Shown piece after piece: positions 44,967 to 55,292 of a stretch of DNA of 64,000 bases. The notes beneath the pieces are model-generated. The model did not search any database. It saw only the letters and a list, made by a program, of their open reading frames with translations, and was not told where the DNA came from. Origin of the DNA: Typhlomys cinereus (taxonomy: Eukaryota; Chordata; Mammalia; Rodentia; Platacanthomyidae); contig JALPQD010000358.1 in assembly GCA_023101885.1 (NCBI GenBank), positions 1,708,761 to 1,772,760 on the forward strand. Reading direction: 5' to 3'. The position numbers and the translations under genes are program-made. The stretch's first letter is position 1. Each line of letters starts with the position of its first letter.

Positions 44967-45210
44967 TCCTTTCTATTACTTTTCCTATCTTGTCTATTCC
45001 TTCCTTCTCCCCTCTCCTTTTCTCTTTCTTTTCTTTTTCTCTTCCTTCCTTTCTCTTCTCTTTTCTTTCCTCTTCCCTTTCCTTTCTTTTCATTTTCTTT
45101 TCTCCTCTTATCTTCCCCTGTACCCTTCCCCTCTCTTTCCTGTTTTTGCTCTCCTTTCTTATTTCTACTTCTTTCTATTTTTCTTACCCTATTCCTCTTT
45201 ATCTTTTCAT
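44967..45210. repeat. Long irregular polypyrimidine tract
   Basis: About 240 bases with very few purines and no fixed period (TTTC, CTTTT and CCTT mixtures). It leaves frames open on both strands that code for Phe/Leu/Ser or Lys/Arg/Glu runs, which are not genes. Confidence 0.9.
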
Positions 45211-45424
45211 ACTGTGCTATCTGACTCTGTGTAATAGACATTTAATCCAAGCACTTTGTCAACATTTATGGGATTTCCCAAACTTATGGAAGTGATAATT
45301 CTCCTTTGAGAATTTGGGTTCCCTTACCACACTGGTAGACTTCAGTCTGCACATACCAACAGTGAAGGAGGTTGAAGTGAATTAGATACATGTCATAAGT
45401 ACAGAGGCCCATACAGATCTAAGC

Positions 45425-45427
<3 letters not shown>

Positions 45428-45468
<41 letters not shown>
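45428..45468. repeat. Microsatellite (GA)n
   Basis: Twenty perfect GA units. Confidence 0.97.
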
Positions 45469-45469
<1 letters not shown>

Positions 45470-45470
<1 letters not shown>

Positions 45471-46029
45471 CTTTAGTATATAGATTATTGGGGTGGCAAC
45501 AGCTATAGAGCTATCCCCAAGACAAAGTGTAGAGAGGATTTCATGTGTAGAAATAACTCTTGGAACCATGAGATACCCAGGCATGCCCGAAGAGGGGCTG
45601 ATGTCTTAGGGATAGGATGAAGGCAAGAGTGTGGGAAGATGTTGACAAACTTGAAACTTGAAAAGCACAGACTGCTTCCAGTGCATCCCAGAGCTCAGCC
45701 TGCCACCAAGAAAACAACCTGTTATTCTTGCAGATGGGTAGAAAATGAGATTCACGATCAAGCTTAGCCAGGTCTTGCCAGTTTCTGCTTGCGACCCATT
45801 CCTTAGTATTCTGTGCAATATTTTCTGTTCAATATACTTTTTAATATTGTGTCCCAGTATTCTCTAGAGAATGAAACCAATCACTTGGGAAATACAAGGC
45901 ACAAGAGCATGTATTTCAGATGGCATGCGCTTCTGGCATTTTGAAGGGGGAAGAGAAAAGAAAGATGTCTCTCCTTGGGTTGCAAATCCCTCCTCACCAC
46001 TTCCCTATTTCTACAAACATGCACACCTC
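45470..46029. other. Noncoding, apparently single-copy DNA
   Basis: Nothing recognised. Confidence 0.5.
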
Positions 46030-46039
46030 AGAGATCTGC

Positions 46040-46640
46040 TGGATTGGTTCTGGACCATTACAATGAACCAAATTCCACAATAAAATGAGTCACACAAATG
46101 TTTTGGCTTCTCAGCGCATATAAATGTTATGTTTGTGCCATACTGTAGTCTCTTAAGTGTGTAATTGCATTATGTCTAAAAAAATCCAATGTACATTTCT
46201 TAATTAAAACCTTGTACTGCTAAGAGAGAAAATGCTACATGTTCTCTGAGCTTTCAGCAAGTTATTTTCTTTTTGCTGGTGGAAGATCTCACACTGATGC
46301 TGTTGGCTGCTACCTGACCTGGTGGAAGCTATGGGCAGCTCATGTGACCTGGGGATTCCTTATGGTGAGACATAAATGAGGTTCTTCCCCCCTCATCACC
46401 TCTGGCTTCCTCAACATCTCTCTGTATATGAGTCCTCCCTCCATAGATGTCATCTGCAGAGGACAGCAGCAGAGTGCTGGCAGTAGGATTTTTGTCTTCG
46501 TAATGTGACTTTTCTGCCAAGTGATCACAATACCTTTTGCTACCACTCTAACAATCTCACAACATACTCACAGGAGTCACTTTCATCTCAAGAAACCACT
46601 CTCTTCTCTCATCCATAATACAAGTTTCCCATCACATGAG
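46040..46640 (-). mobile_element. Tigger1-type (pogo-like) DNA transposon remnant, minus strand
   Basis: The phrases TGAGTCACACAAATGTTTTGG, AGCGCATATAAATGTTATG, TACTGTAGTCTCTTAAGTG, GCATTATGTCTAAAAAAATCC, TGAGCTTTCAGCAAGTTA, TTTTTGCTGGTGGAAG and CATCTCAAGAAACCACTCTC in this order are the 3' part of a Tigger1 element read in reverse, including the end of its transposase. About 150-200 bp of the internal sequence is missing between 46360 and 46560. The terminal inverted repeat near 46020 is eroded. Tigger1 is a eutherian cut-and-paste fossil, inactive in all known mammals. Confidence 0.8.
46570..46640 (-). pseudogene. Tigger transposase C-terminal remnant
   Basis: On the minus strand LWMREESGFLR-like coding text is the decayed counterpart of the family's C-terminal WFLEM segment. 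Too short and damaged for any activity. Confidence 0.55.
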
Positions 46641-46904
46641 TGGCACTCAAAATAAGTGTAACAAATACAATACATAAGAAGAAATGTGGATACATGACAA
46701 CTACTGCAGCAACAGAGAAGGTTCAAGCACATCCTGCTGGAGGATGGCTTGTCTAAACAGGAGTGGTGCAAACCTTTAGGAGTATGAAGACACAGTCTTC
46801 AGAGCACAGTAAAGCAGGGTACGCTAAAGCAAGAAACTCTGTGGCTTTTGTGTCCTGTACTAGAAAGCTCACCATTGTTAGTGTACTACTTAGATAAGAT
46901 AGAA

Positions 46905-47210
46905 ACTTCACAATGAAGGGCTGAGCCTTTAAGCACATTTGTGCAGAGTTAGTAGTTAAGGCGAGCTTGTACAAAACTGTAAGAGATTGTTTGATTGCTG
47001 AGGGAAGACTCAGGCCACTAGGTAGATAAGATGAAGAGAATTGATTTAGTAAATTCCCCCAGCTCCTACTGCTGACGTGAACTCGCCTGCCAAGCTGTAC
47101 CAATGAACGGTAACCAGAATTGTAAGCTAAACAAAATCTCTTGTCCCCTAAATTGTCTAGGGGGCATTTATCAGCAACATGCAGACAAACTACACCAGTT
47201 AGATGCAGTA
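46905..47210 (+). mobile_element. MaLR-like LTR fragment, plus strand
   Basis: Its 3' half is clear: GACGTGAACTCGCCTGCCAA, AGAATTGTAAGCTAAACAAA (a weak poly(A)-signal region), ATCTCTTGTCCCCTAAATTG, then GGGGCATTTATCAGCAACAT and an ACAAACTACACCA end. The same order is found in the plus copy at 36.2 kb. A 239-codon minus-strand frame (46753-47472) crosses it and is a by-product. Confidence 0.5.
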
Positions 47211-48005
47211 GTACTTGCCATATTATATAACTGCATAATAACTGCAGACAGCACTTAAAATCCAAGAAAAAAATGCAAGTGAAATTTCTCTCCCAAAGCA
47301 GTAGGTAGTGAGGACGTCTGGTGCTAGAAATGGTGAGGCAGTGCCTTTTGGCTTTGGTAATCAAAAAACACACAGAATGCTTCTGAAACTTAATATTTTC
47401 CTGTATTTGCCAAGTTGAAACCTTCAGATGCTTTCTGGAAGCAGTTGTTCCCCCACACTCTTCTTTCAACAAACCTCACATCCCTCGCTTGTCACGGGAT
47501 ATCTTCACTTGAATGGCGGAGGCACCTGTTGACTTGAGAAAGCATTCCTTCAGGTCTTGTCTGACTACTATGCGCTGAATCTGTATGGAACACAAGTGAA
47601 CAGAACTGGAATATGAAGCCTCAAGTGGCCACACATACCCTTTTGGCCTTCCACCTCTCTGGACTCAGCAGGCTCTAGTCATCCTTTTATACCTCTGGGC
47701 CCTGCCTCCTCCAGCTGCCAAAGAAGTTTCCTAAGCATCCTGTGCACTCTGGTGATGATATCAAGGGGGAATGGATGCTCAGCTGTTCCTCATTAACACA
47801 CAGTTCCACACAGGTACATGGCCCACCTGAGCAGCAGTAGAGGTCTGTAGTCCAGGACTAGCCTGGCCTCATCTCGTGTGTCCCCACAGTTCTTAGCGAC
47901 TGCTGCTCTTCTTCCCTGGGCTTACCTCACCCTGTTAGACTCCCTCCCAGGTTCTTTGCCAACATCAGATGTAGCCACAGACTGAGTGGCTAACAAACAC
48001 AAACT
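47211..48005. other. Noncoding, apparently single-copy DNA
   Basis: Nothing recognised outside the by-product frame noted with the preceding LTR. Confidence 0.5.
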
Positions 48006-48008
48006 GAA

Positions 48009-48120
48009 TTCCAGGCATGATGGCACATGCTGGCAGCCCAGGTGTACAGGGGACTGAATTGTGAGGCTACAGGGTTTGAGGCTACAGGTCATCCTAGGCT
48101 ACAAATGTACAGTCTTGCAG
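48009..48120 (+). mobile_element. B1-type SINE, plus strand, diverged
   Basis: TTCCAGGCATGATGGCACAT, GCTGGCAGCCCAGGTGTACA, GTTTGAGGCTACAGGTCATC and CTAGGCTACAAATGTACAG parallel the B1 monomer. Confidence 0.62.
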
Positions 48121-49035
48121 CTCTGTGAGTTAGAAACATCACTCTGGTTTCGCTGGCCTAAAATCAAGACACGAGCAAGGCAGAGTTGATTTCTAGAATC
48201 TGAGAAGTGTCTGTTGCCTCACCATTTCTTACTTTTGGAAACCACATGTTCCCTGGGTCATGCCCCCTTCTCATCTGCAGAGCCAGGGAAGGCAGCTGCA
48301 GCCCTCATGTGACAGGTGTTCTTAGCTTCCACCCTTACCTCGCTCCTTTTCCTTTCCTGCCTCCATCTACTTTTAGTATTTGTGTGCTTTCACTGGGTCT
48401 TCTGAGCGATCTGGGATAATTTCCACATCTCCAAGTTCTTAATGACATTTCCAAAGTGATTCTGGGCCTTAACTTTAATTTGATATGCATATTTTCTTTG
48501 ATTTAAAATGGAGTTATGTTATGATGAATGTATCTCAAATTGAAGATACAGTAAGTCAAAAATGCATTGGCTGTATTTTCTGAATATTCTAACTTAGTCA
48601 CAGCACTTTGGGGAACTGCTTGTTCTCATGGTCACAGGCTGACTGGGAACTGCAGCTCACCGCCAGCTTTGCCAGGGGAGTCATACTGCATAGGCTGTCA
48701 AGGCTAAAGTCAGCATTCAAAACTGGAAGTCTAATTTCAATTGAATGCATATCACTTTCATATTACTGTGATATTTAAAAAAGTCACAAATCAAACCTTA
48801 CTTAAGTCAGGGGACACGCTGTGTTTTCTCATCGTCAAGTAAAGGTGATTTATAGGCTGGTCCCCATCAGTGCACACACATAGCATTTGTCTTTTCCCTT
48901 TGCCTTCAATCCTGGGGGACAGGGGATACGGTCATATAGAGTGTCAGGTATTATGCTAGGTCGTGGGAAGCTTCTATTTATAATAGAGATAAAGGGAATT
49001 TTCTATACATCTTATTTTCATGTATGTCTGAATAG
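48121..49035. other. Noncoding, apparently single-copy DNA
   Basis: Nothing recognised. Confidence 0.5.
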
Positions 49036-49036
49036 G

Positions 49037-49038
<2 letters not shown>

Positions 49039-49081
<43 letters not shown>

Positions 49082-49107
49082 TGTGTATGTAAGAGAGAGA
49101 AAGAGAG
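49039..49107. repeat. Microsatellite (GT)n then (GA)n-like
   Basis: About 18 perfect GT units to 49074, an interrupted GT stretch, then AAGAGAGAGAAAGAGAG. Confidence 0.95.
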
Positions 49108-49401
49108 CGATTACATGTGGGTTTGCAAATGTGTGTAGTATATGTATACAGCTATACTTGACTGTGGAGGCCCAAGAGTGATGCAGGGATTCATTCTTCT
49201 ACTTTGCTATGAGCTTGGGTTTCTAATTAAACCCAAAATGTGCCATTTAATACTAGTCTGGATAGCCAGCTTGTTCTGGGAATTCTCAGAATATGCCTAC
49301 CCCTTCTAGGGCTAGAATTATAGGGGACTACTACATCCACCTGGAATTTTTGTGTGGGATCTGAAGATCTGAACCAGGTCTTTTTGCCATTGCCCCAGCC
49401 C
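49039..49401 (-). mobile_element. B4-like SINE, minus strand, with GT tail
   Basis: The GT tract is the reversed tail. It is followed by GTGGAGGCCCAAGAGTGATG, GTCTGGATAGCCAGCTTGTT, GATCTGAAGATCTGAACCAG (B-box complement) and CATTGCCCCAGCCCC at the head end. Confidence 0.65.
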
Positions 49402-49483
49402 CTTTCTATACCTTTGAGTCATAAATACGACTCTGCTTGTTCTGACTGAGGTCATTCATGTTGCCTTGTAAGCCCTTTGTCAA

Positions 49484-49497
49484 GAAACGTGGTTGCT
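49484..49497. repeat. Left target-site duplication of L1-E
   Basis: GAAACGTGGTTGCT is repeated exactly at 50703-50716. Confidence 0.92.
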
Positions 49498-49681
49498 AGT
49501 TGACGAGTGGATAAGGAAACTGTGGTACATCTATACAATGGAGTACTACTCAGCCATCAAAAATGATGAATTACTGGAATTTGCTGGGAAATGGATGTCA
49601 TTAGAAAGAATTATATTAAGTGAAGTATCCCAAACCCAGAAAATTAAGCGCCGTATGTACTCCCTAATAGGTGGCTCCTAG
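49498..49681 (+). pseudogene. L1-E ORF2 C-terminal fragment, frame intact
   Basis: About 60 codons of the ORF2 C-terminus, carrying MEYYSAIKNDELLEFAGKW and ending RRMYSLIGGS with the stop at 49681. The first codons of this open frame (49493-49497) come from flanking DNA. No function is expected from a truncated copy. Confidence 0.9.
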
Positions 49682-50555
49682 TACCAAACTCACCCAGCCC
49701 ACATTGAGACACTCAAAAGTAAACCTATGTAACACAGTAATTGCAAGGATTATGAACAAGAGAGATGGGTTAGGAGGGCCACACCAGAAACAAGGAGAGA
49801 GGGGACCATGTTACAGCAGAGAAAATAGGCCTCCATCAAGGTCTGCAAGTAAGTAATGAGAAACCTGGTTAAGTTCACAGACGTTCTTTCCTGATCTCAC
49901 CAGAAGGGGAGGGCATATAGTCTAGCAGATAAAAAGTAATCATTTTGCAAATGGGTGATGGACCCCTCCCTCAGTGAGGTTTCCTACTCTTATTACATCT
50001 ACCCTTGAATGTGCTATTACAACAAGACTCCAGTTTAACAGCTTTTTGTCTCTGGCCAGGGGGTGACATACAGTGCCCAGCAGAATGGAGTGAAGGGCAT
50101 TGCAGGAGCAGCAAAACTGCAAAAGAAAATCAACAAACCACAATCCAGAACTTCAGAGACTCTATATCAATCACATAGAACTAGGACAGCCTAATCTCTC
50201 CCAATCCTGGAGCTCAGGGACATTTGCGGAAGAGGGGGCGGTAAGATTGTAAGAGCAAAAGGATGGGAGGAGCAACGATTTGCAAGATTCTCAACAATAG
50301 TTGGGCCAAAGCAATCATAATGGGACTTTGCATGCCCTGCGCAATGTCCAGCGCACTGTTGCCCTCATAAAGTCTAGCATCTGTTAAGGGCACCGAGACC
50401 CCTGGAGGCAAGGGATTGACAGCCATAGTAGTGATCTTATGCTTAAGGGGAACAAGAAAAAGGGCTTATGGAAATGCCACTGGGTCCTTATATGTCATCG
50501 GAGAGGAGGACCCAGTGGAGAGTTAGGCGTACACAATAAAGGACTCTCTGGGAAT

Positions 50556-50625
50556 TGGGGGGGAGGCACTGGGGGGAGGGGAAGGGGAGGAGGGGGTTCG
50601 GGGGGAGGAGGGGGGAGGGAGGGAA
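50556..50625 (+). repeat. G-rich tract of the L1-E 3' UTR (potential G-quadruplex)
   Basis: At least eight G runs of three or more in 70 bases (GGGGGGG, GGGGGG, GGGG and so on), on the sense strand just before the A tail. G-rich tracts of this kind are a known conserved feature of mammalian L1 3' UTRs. Pyrimidine versions are at 9790-9915 and 36718-36800 in the minus-strand copies. Confidence 0.85.
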
Positions 50626-50702
50626 CTGGTAAAAAATTTTAAAATGTATAATTAAATTTTTAATAAAAAAAATGGAATACAAAAAAAATGAGAAAAAAAA
50701 AT

Positions 50703-50716
50703 GAAACGTGGTTGCT
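50703..50716. repeat. Right target-site duplication of L1-E
   Basis: Exact copy of 49484-49497. Confidence 0.92.
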
Positions 50717-51289
50717 GAATCCAGAGTGATCTGGAGAAAAGTAACATTTTTGTCACCAAGGTGATGCCGACTGCTACATCAAGTCATTACAGCCAAGGAG
50801 TTTACCCACAGGGCATTATTTGTAAGAAAGAATGCATCTTCCTCCACATTGTTCCCCCTCAGGTTAGTTCAGTTCCCTGAGGGCAAACTGATTCTATTGA
50901 TCTGCTCACTTTGGGGAGAGGCAACGCCTATTCCGTCCATCTGTGAACGTGCACTTACACCATCAGCATTAAAAGACAGCTAACACAAGTCACTCACACT
51001 TCACAAAGTTAGGGTCAGTTACCCATTTTCAGTTCCTGGTATCTCAGAATGAGAAGATCCAGCCCAGGAAATGGAGGGTCTTGAAGCTCTTTGAGAAAGG
51101 CTTATAGTCTGGACAAGGCTATCGATTGCTGCATGATGAGAAAATGAAGAAGGATGTGGCACAATTCATGATATTGATCTGACCTATTAGCAGAGTGGCA
51201 GGTCACTCCATCCTCCCAAATCATCTCCATGGTCCAGCAATGGGCAAGAAAAAGCAGAGCTAAATGAAGGAATTCCCAAAAGAGAGAAG

Positions 51290-51321
<32 letters not shown>

Positions 51322-52795
51322 AGAGAAATAGAACAAGAAAGAAAGAAAAAAGAACCAGAGAGCAGAGAGCATTAAGAATGGAGTAGACAACAGCATTTAT
51401 CTGCCCTAAGCCAGGAAATCAGGCAGTTCAGTTATGACCTGCCAAGATGCTGGGGTAATAAATTTTTAAGAACTTGAATTGAAGAATAAACAGGAGTCTA
51501 AATAAATAGCACGAAGAGACAGAATCATCTTTCAGAAGTACAGACAGCTAAACAGAAGTCTTTACAGCTAGACTTCAATGGCTTTTGAACATCCCTGTTC
51601 TTCACGACCTCCTCGACTGTCATACATGACATTCCATTATCAGAGATTGACTATGGAAGGTGGCAAACACTATCCAGTAAGAAGGTCTCCTCTCCAAAGG
51701 AAAACAATACTCTTTGCACAAGGAATTAGTCCCATGAAAGCTTAGCATTGTAGAGTTGAGTGGACAGAAGTGAAAAGACAGATTCTGCAAAAGAAGCAAT
51801 AGCTAGCTCAGAAGCCAACAGAATGAGGAAAGGGAAATGTGACACAAAAAGAGACTGAAACCATGATGAGATAGTGAGACAGAGAGCAGGACTTCGCTAT
51901 TAACAATAGGACATTGTGACTCATGTCCTTCTTCTGCCAACTGCGGCCTAGTGTCAGGTTCTGAAGCTCCCTGAAATACTGCAATTCAATTTCCCTGCAG
52001 AACTTAGAGACAAGACTGTGGTTGTTGTGGAAGTTCAACCTTTGCTGTATGAAGTTCAGTGCTCAGTACAGAGCAGATGTCGAGTAATGTGCAGCCTCTG
52101 GCTCAAGCAAACACAGGTGCCTGCTTATCTTGGCTGGGGGTGGGCATGCATTTTAATTGTCAGTTGCAGTTTTCTGAATTGTTGCTATAAAATCATAATC
52201 AAACAGCTTAAATAAGACAAGGAGTTTCATTCTCTCTTATAATAGTCCAATTACAATTGCTTGTCCACCTAGGCAAGACAGCCCATATCAACACTAGGAG
52301 TCAAGGAAGCTGGCCATATGACTACTTAGAGTGGAACAAGTCTCACTTGCCAGACCAGCATTTCCAGCCAAGTATACAGGAGATGCTAACTTCCTCAAAC
52401 AGTTTCTTCCATCTTATTCATCTGCTTAGGGACTAATGTTACCCATGATGGGCTGAGTCTTCCCTATCAACTTGACAATCTCCTGCAGGTTCGCTCTGGG
52501 CTTAACTCATCTATTAATTCTCTACAAATGTTCTCAGAGCTTGAACCCTCAACTGTCAAGTTGACACCTGTATCTAACTGTGACACTGCCTCTCTTCCAT
52601 TCTTTAAACAGTCCCTATGGCGTTGTGGCCTCTTTCCCAGTAGAAAGAGCATGATGTATCTAAGAGAACACTTTAGGAGTTGCTAGATCTTTCCTCTGAA
52701 CCATTCATCTTTCCAGTCATCAAAGGAGTATGCTGTCAGTTACTACCTTGAAGAACAGTTCTCTTAGTCTAATTTCTTCCTCACTTTCTGTTCCA
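50717..52795. other. Noncoding stretch with a GA-rich microsatellite
   Basis: A purine-rich tract is annotated at 51280-51353. Text near 52190-52440 (AAACAGCTTAAATAAGACAA, TTTCATTCTCTCTTATAATAG) looks like an old interspersed repeat that I cannot name. No exon recognised. Confidence 0.45.
51280..51353. repeat. Purine-rich microsatellite (AG)n with (GAAA) part
   Basis: AG runs interrupted by GG or AAA, then GAAAGAAAGAAAAAAG. Confidence 0.92.
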
Positions 52796-52799
52796 TCAT

Positions 52800-53167
52800 T
52801 TTACTCCGCTGTTGAAGCTAGTCCTGCTGCTGTCGTGAGACAATGCTGAGACACAAACTGAGAAAGGGAGACTTATTTGGCTTATGGTTCCAGATGGGAT
52901 ATAGTCCATTATGGCAGAAATCTCACAGCAGAAGGCATGGCTTGGAGGCACAAACAGGAAGTTGGTCCAGGTCACTGAAGTCAGCATGGAGGCAGAGTAA
53001 CAAGAGAAAATTGAGTGGAAAATTGTTGATATGCCTTCCCCCAGCTCCCATCCTCCTCCCGTCCTCCCATCTCCTAAAAGTGCCCCTGTCTTCCCAAATG
53101 CTAACATGAGCTAAGAATTCAAACACGTGAACCTGTGTGGGGACAACACATGTTCAAATCATGATAT
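52800..53167 (-). mobile_element. MaLR-like LTR element, minus strand
   Basis: GAGAAAGGGAGACTTATTTGG, CTTATGGTTCCAGATGGGAT, GAAGGCATGGCTTGGAGGCA and the end CAACACATGTTCAAATCATG follow the same order as at 43441-43815. A C-rich segment sits near 53035-53080. Confidence 0.62.
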
Positions 53168-53985
53168 CCCCTTTGCAGAAAATTTGGAAAGACTTTTGTC
53201 TCTAGAACTCACAAGTTCTCTCTTCCTGTTCTCCCCTTAGGCCATTAAAACATCTCTCATCTTGAACCCCAGGAACCCTGATGCTGAATGTTGTCATCAG
53301 CAAGGATCTGACTCTGACATCCCTGGGGATTCTTCAGTCGGGGCTGTCTCTTAGCCTCTAGGGTTCCAAGCTGAGTGTCTTGTCGCCAGAGTATTTCTCT
53401 GCAGCAGTCATTCTGGTTCTGCTGCTGATAACCAAACTCTTAATGAGGAAGAACTTCCAGGCTTCCTACTTTCTTGTTCCCTTGATGATCCCGAGTAGCT
53501 TCAGGCTTCCGACATAATTGAATTGTTGATGCCTTCATCTTCTATCTTGTTGGCCACCAGGAGGGAATTGTGGAAATGGAATTTTCCTCGACTCAGTCCT
53601 CCCTGGCTCCAGGCATGCTGTACCCTCTCTATTTCTTCTTCAAACCTGAAAGTGGTAATGACTTTCCATATTTGCTGGTCCCTTGATGATCACCATCCCT
53701 TGTAAATTCCCTGATCCTGCCAACCTCTCTGTAAATAGTCCCTGCATTAAATTCTGTTCAGCTAGAGCTGTTGAATGTGTTCCTGTTTCCTGCAGGGCAT
53801 TCATTGCTAGATGCACCAGCTCTGGGCTGATGACTCTGTCTCTTATTCAGATGGCTCAACTCCAGACCCAAATATCAAATGGGTACTTAAAAGTCCATAA
53901 AGATATATAGTAGTTGTTTCTTATCTAATGTGCCCAGACAAAGCACGTGCTGCTGTCTATGCCTATGAATGTCATTGTCTTCCCT
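53168..53985. other. Noncoding, apparently single-copy DNA
   Basis: Short frames only; nothing recognised. Confidence 0.5.
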
Positions 53986-53989
53986 ATCT

Positions 53990-54268
53990 AAGTGTAGACA
54001 TCACTCTCCTTCCATACTGAATTCTTGAGTCCCGGGTTCCTTCCTCTGCTCCTGCATCCTTCATCCAGTCCACCAGGAAAACTGTTCCGTACTGTCCTCC
54101 AAAGAAACTTAACACCTGACCAAGATCCTCCTACACTTTGATTCCTGCTACCAGGCTTGCCAACACAATGGCTCTTGCACCATGTGACAGGCTCATCGCA
54201 TCAGGTCTCCTGTGTCTCTGCGGTCTATTCCCAGAAGGCACCAGGGGAGATCCTTGTAGGAAGCTAAT
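53990..54268. mobile_element. Possible L2-like ancient fragment (left part)
   Basis: CTTCATCCAGTCCACCAGGA and TACACTTTGATTCCTGC style text with C/T-rich clauses resembles L2-derived sequence. Low certainty. Confidence 0.25.
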
Positions 54269-54269
54269 T

Positions 54270-54395
54270 CAGGCAAAGATGGCAAGCACACCTGTAATCA
54301 AAGCACCTGGGAGACAGAGGCAGGAGGACGGAGAATTAGAGAGCAGGTCGGCTGGGTAACGAGACTCTATTAAAAATAATAAAAGAAAATAAATT
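54270..54395 (+). mobile_element. B1-type SINE, plus strand
   Basis: GGCAAGCACACCTGTAATCA, AAGCACCTGGGAGACAGAGG, CAGGAGGACGGAGAATTAGA, GGCTGGGTAACGAGACTCTA, then an A-rich tail (54372-54392). Order and length match a 7SL-type monomer. Confidence 0.78.
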
Positions 54396-54700
54396 CACAT
54401 GACCACTCCCTCTTCTCAAAAATTGGCAGTGGCTACCTATTTTTTGTCCACAACAGAGCCAGATCACTCATGGTGGTTATACAAGTCTTCATGAATTGAG
54501 CGTTCACTTCTCTTACATTACTTAGTCATGCTGGTCCCCTGTTCTTTCTCACTAGACTTGGGCAAGCTCTGTCTTGTGATTGTTACATTGACCTATTTCT
54601 GGAATTCTCGCCTTTTATATGGGTCTGGATCAATGGCTTCACTCCCCTTCGAGTTTCTTCCTTTTCTAAAAATCACAAAACGCCTTTCTTCATGAGCTGA
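54396..54700. mobile_element. Possible L2-like ancient fragment (right part)
   Basis: TGAATTGAGCGTTCACTTCTC, TTACTTAGTCATGCTGGTCC, GACTTGGGCAAGCTCTGTC and TCTGGAATTCTCGCC follow the L2-type order ...CACTCTG...CCACACTGG...CACGCCAAGCTC...CTGGAATGCTC. The B1 may have inserted into it. Confidence 0.42.
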
Positions 54701-55089
54701 GGCTTTGTTAATGACCCCCCTTAAAATAATGGCGTGGACATGCAGCTGTTCTCTGAGGAGTTATCTCTCATTGCCAATAAGTACCTGATTTTGATTAGTT
54801 GCCTGTATTCGTTTGAAGTTTTACAGTTTATGGATGCATCCTGGGGCTCTTCGTTGTCATCTGCAAACAGTACTGATGACAGGACATCACCTTGTGCTAG
54901 AATGAGTTGTGTAAGACCAGAACCTTCACCTGTCTCTTCATTACAGCAGTACTCAAATGGGACAGGTACTAGTCATCTTCATTCATTAATATAAGTTAAC
55001 TTGATGAAAAAGCTTCAGAAGCTTGCTCAAACTTCCTTGACCTTGGTGTGCGCCTCTGTACTAGCAGAGTGCAACAGAGTGTTTGGAAG

Positions 55090-55265
55090 GGAAATACTCT
55101 CTCGAGTGCTGTGACCTTGGGCAAGTCACTTCTGAGACCTACTTGTTTCCTTCATAAGATGAACAATGTCACCTGTAAGTGTTATAACAAGGGTAAGGAT
55201 AACATAGAAATCATTGCAAAGACAAATATTTATACCACACTTACCACAGTGCCTGGATCACAACA
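55090..55265 (-). mobile_element. MIR-like ancient SINE, minus strand
   Basis: GCTGTGACCTTGGGCAAGTC, TTGTTTCCTTCATAAGATGA and CACAGTGCCTGGATCACAAC are close to the reverse MIR pattern. Confidence 0.75.
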
Positions 55266-55292
55266 TTTCTGCAAAGTGGGCAGTGGATAATT

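Larger units (their letters stand above)
49498..50702 (+). mobile_element. L1-E: 5'-truncated L1, ORF2 end plus 3' UTR and A-rich tail
   Basis: It begins in ORF2 (GAGTGGATAAGGAAACTGTGG), passes the ORF2 stop at 49681, and continues with a 3' UTR of about 870 bp, a G-rich tract (50556-50625) and an A-rich tail (50630-50702). A perfect 14-bp target-site duplication flanks it. The residual ORF2 frame is undamaged, which supports a recent insertion. Diagnostic bases match L1-D. The tail contains two interruptions (ATGAG, GGAATAC). Confidence 0.96.

Noticed and set aside
44823..45295. Phe/Leu-rich and Lys/Glu-rich frames
   Set aside because: Translations of the polypyrimidine tract at 44967-45210.
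46753..47472. 239-codon minus-strand open frame, the longest in the window
   Set aside because: No domain, no signal, odd composition, and it overlaps a plus-strand LTR-like element with a recognisable end. Judged a chance frame.
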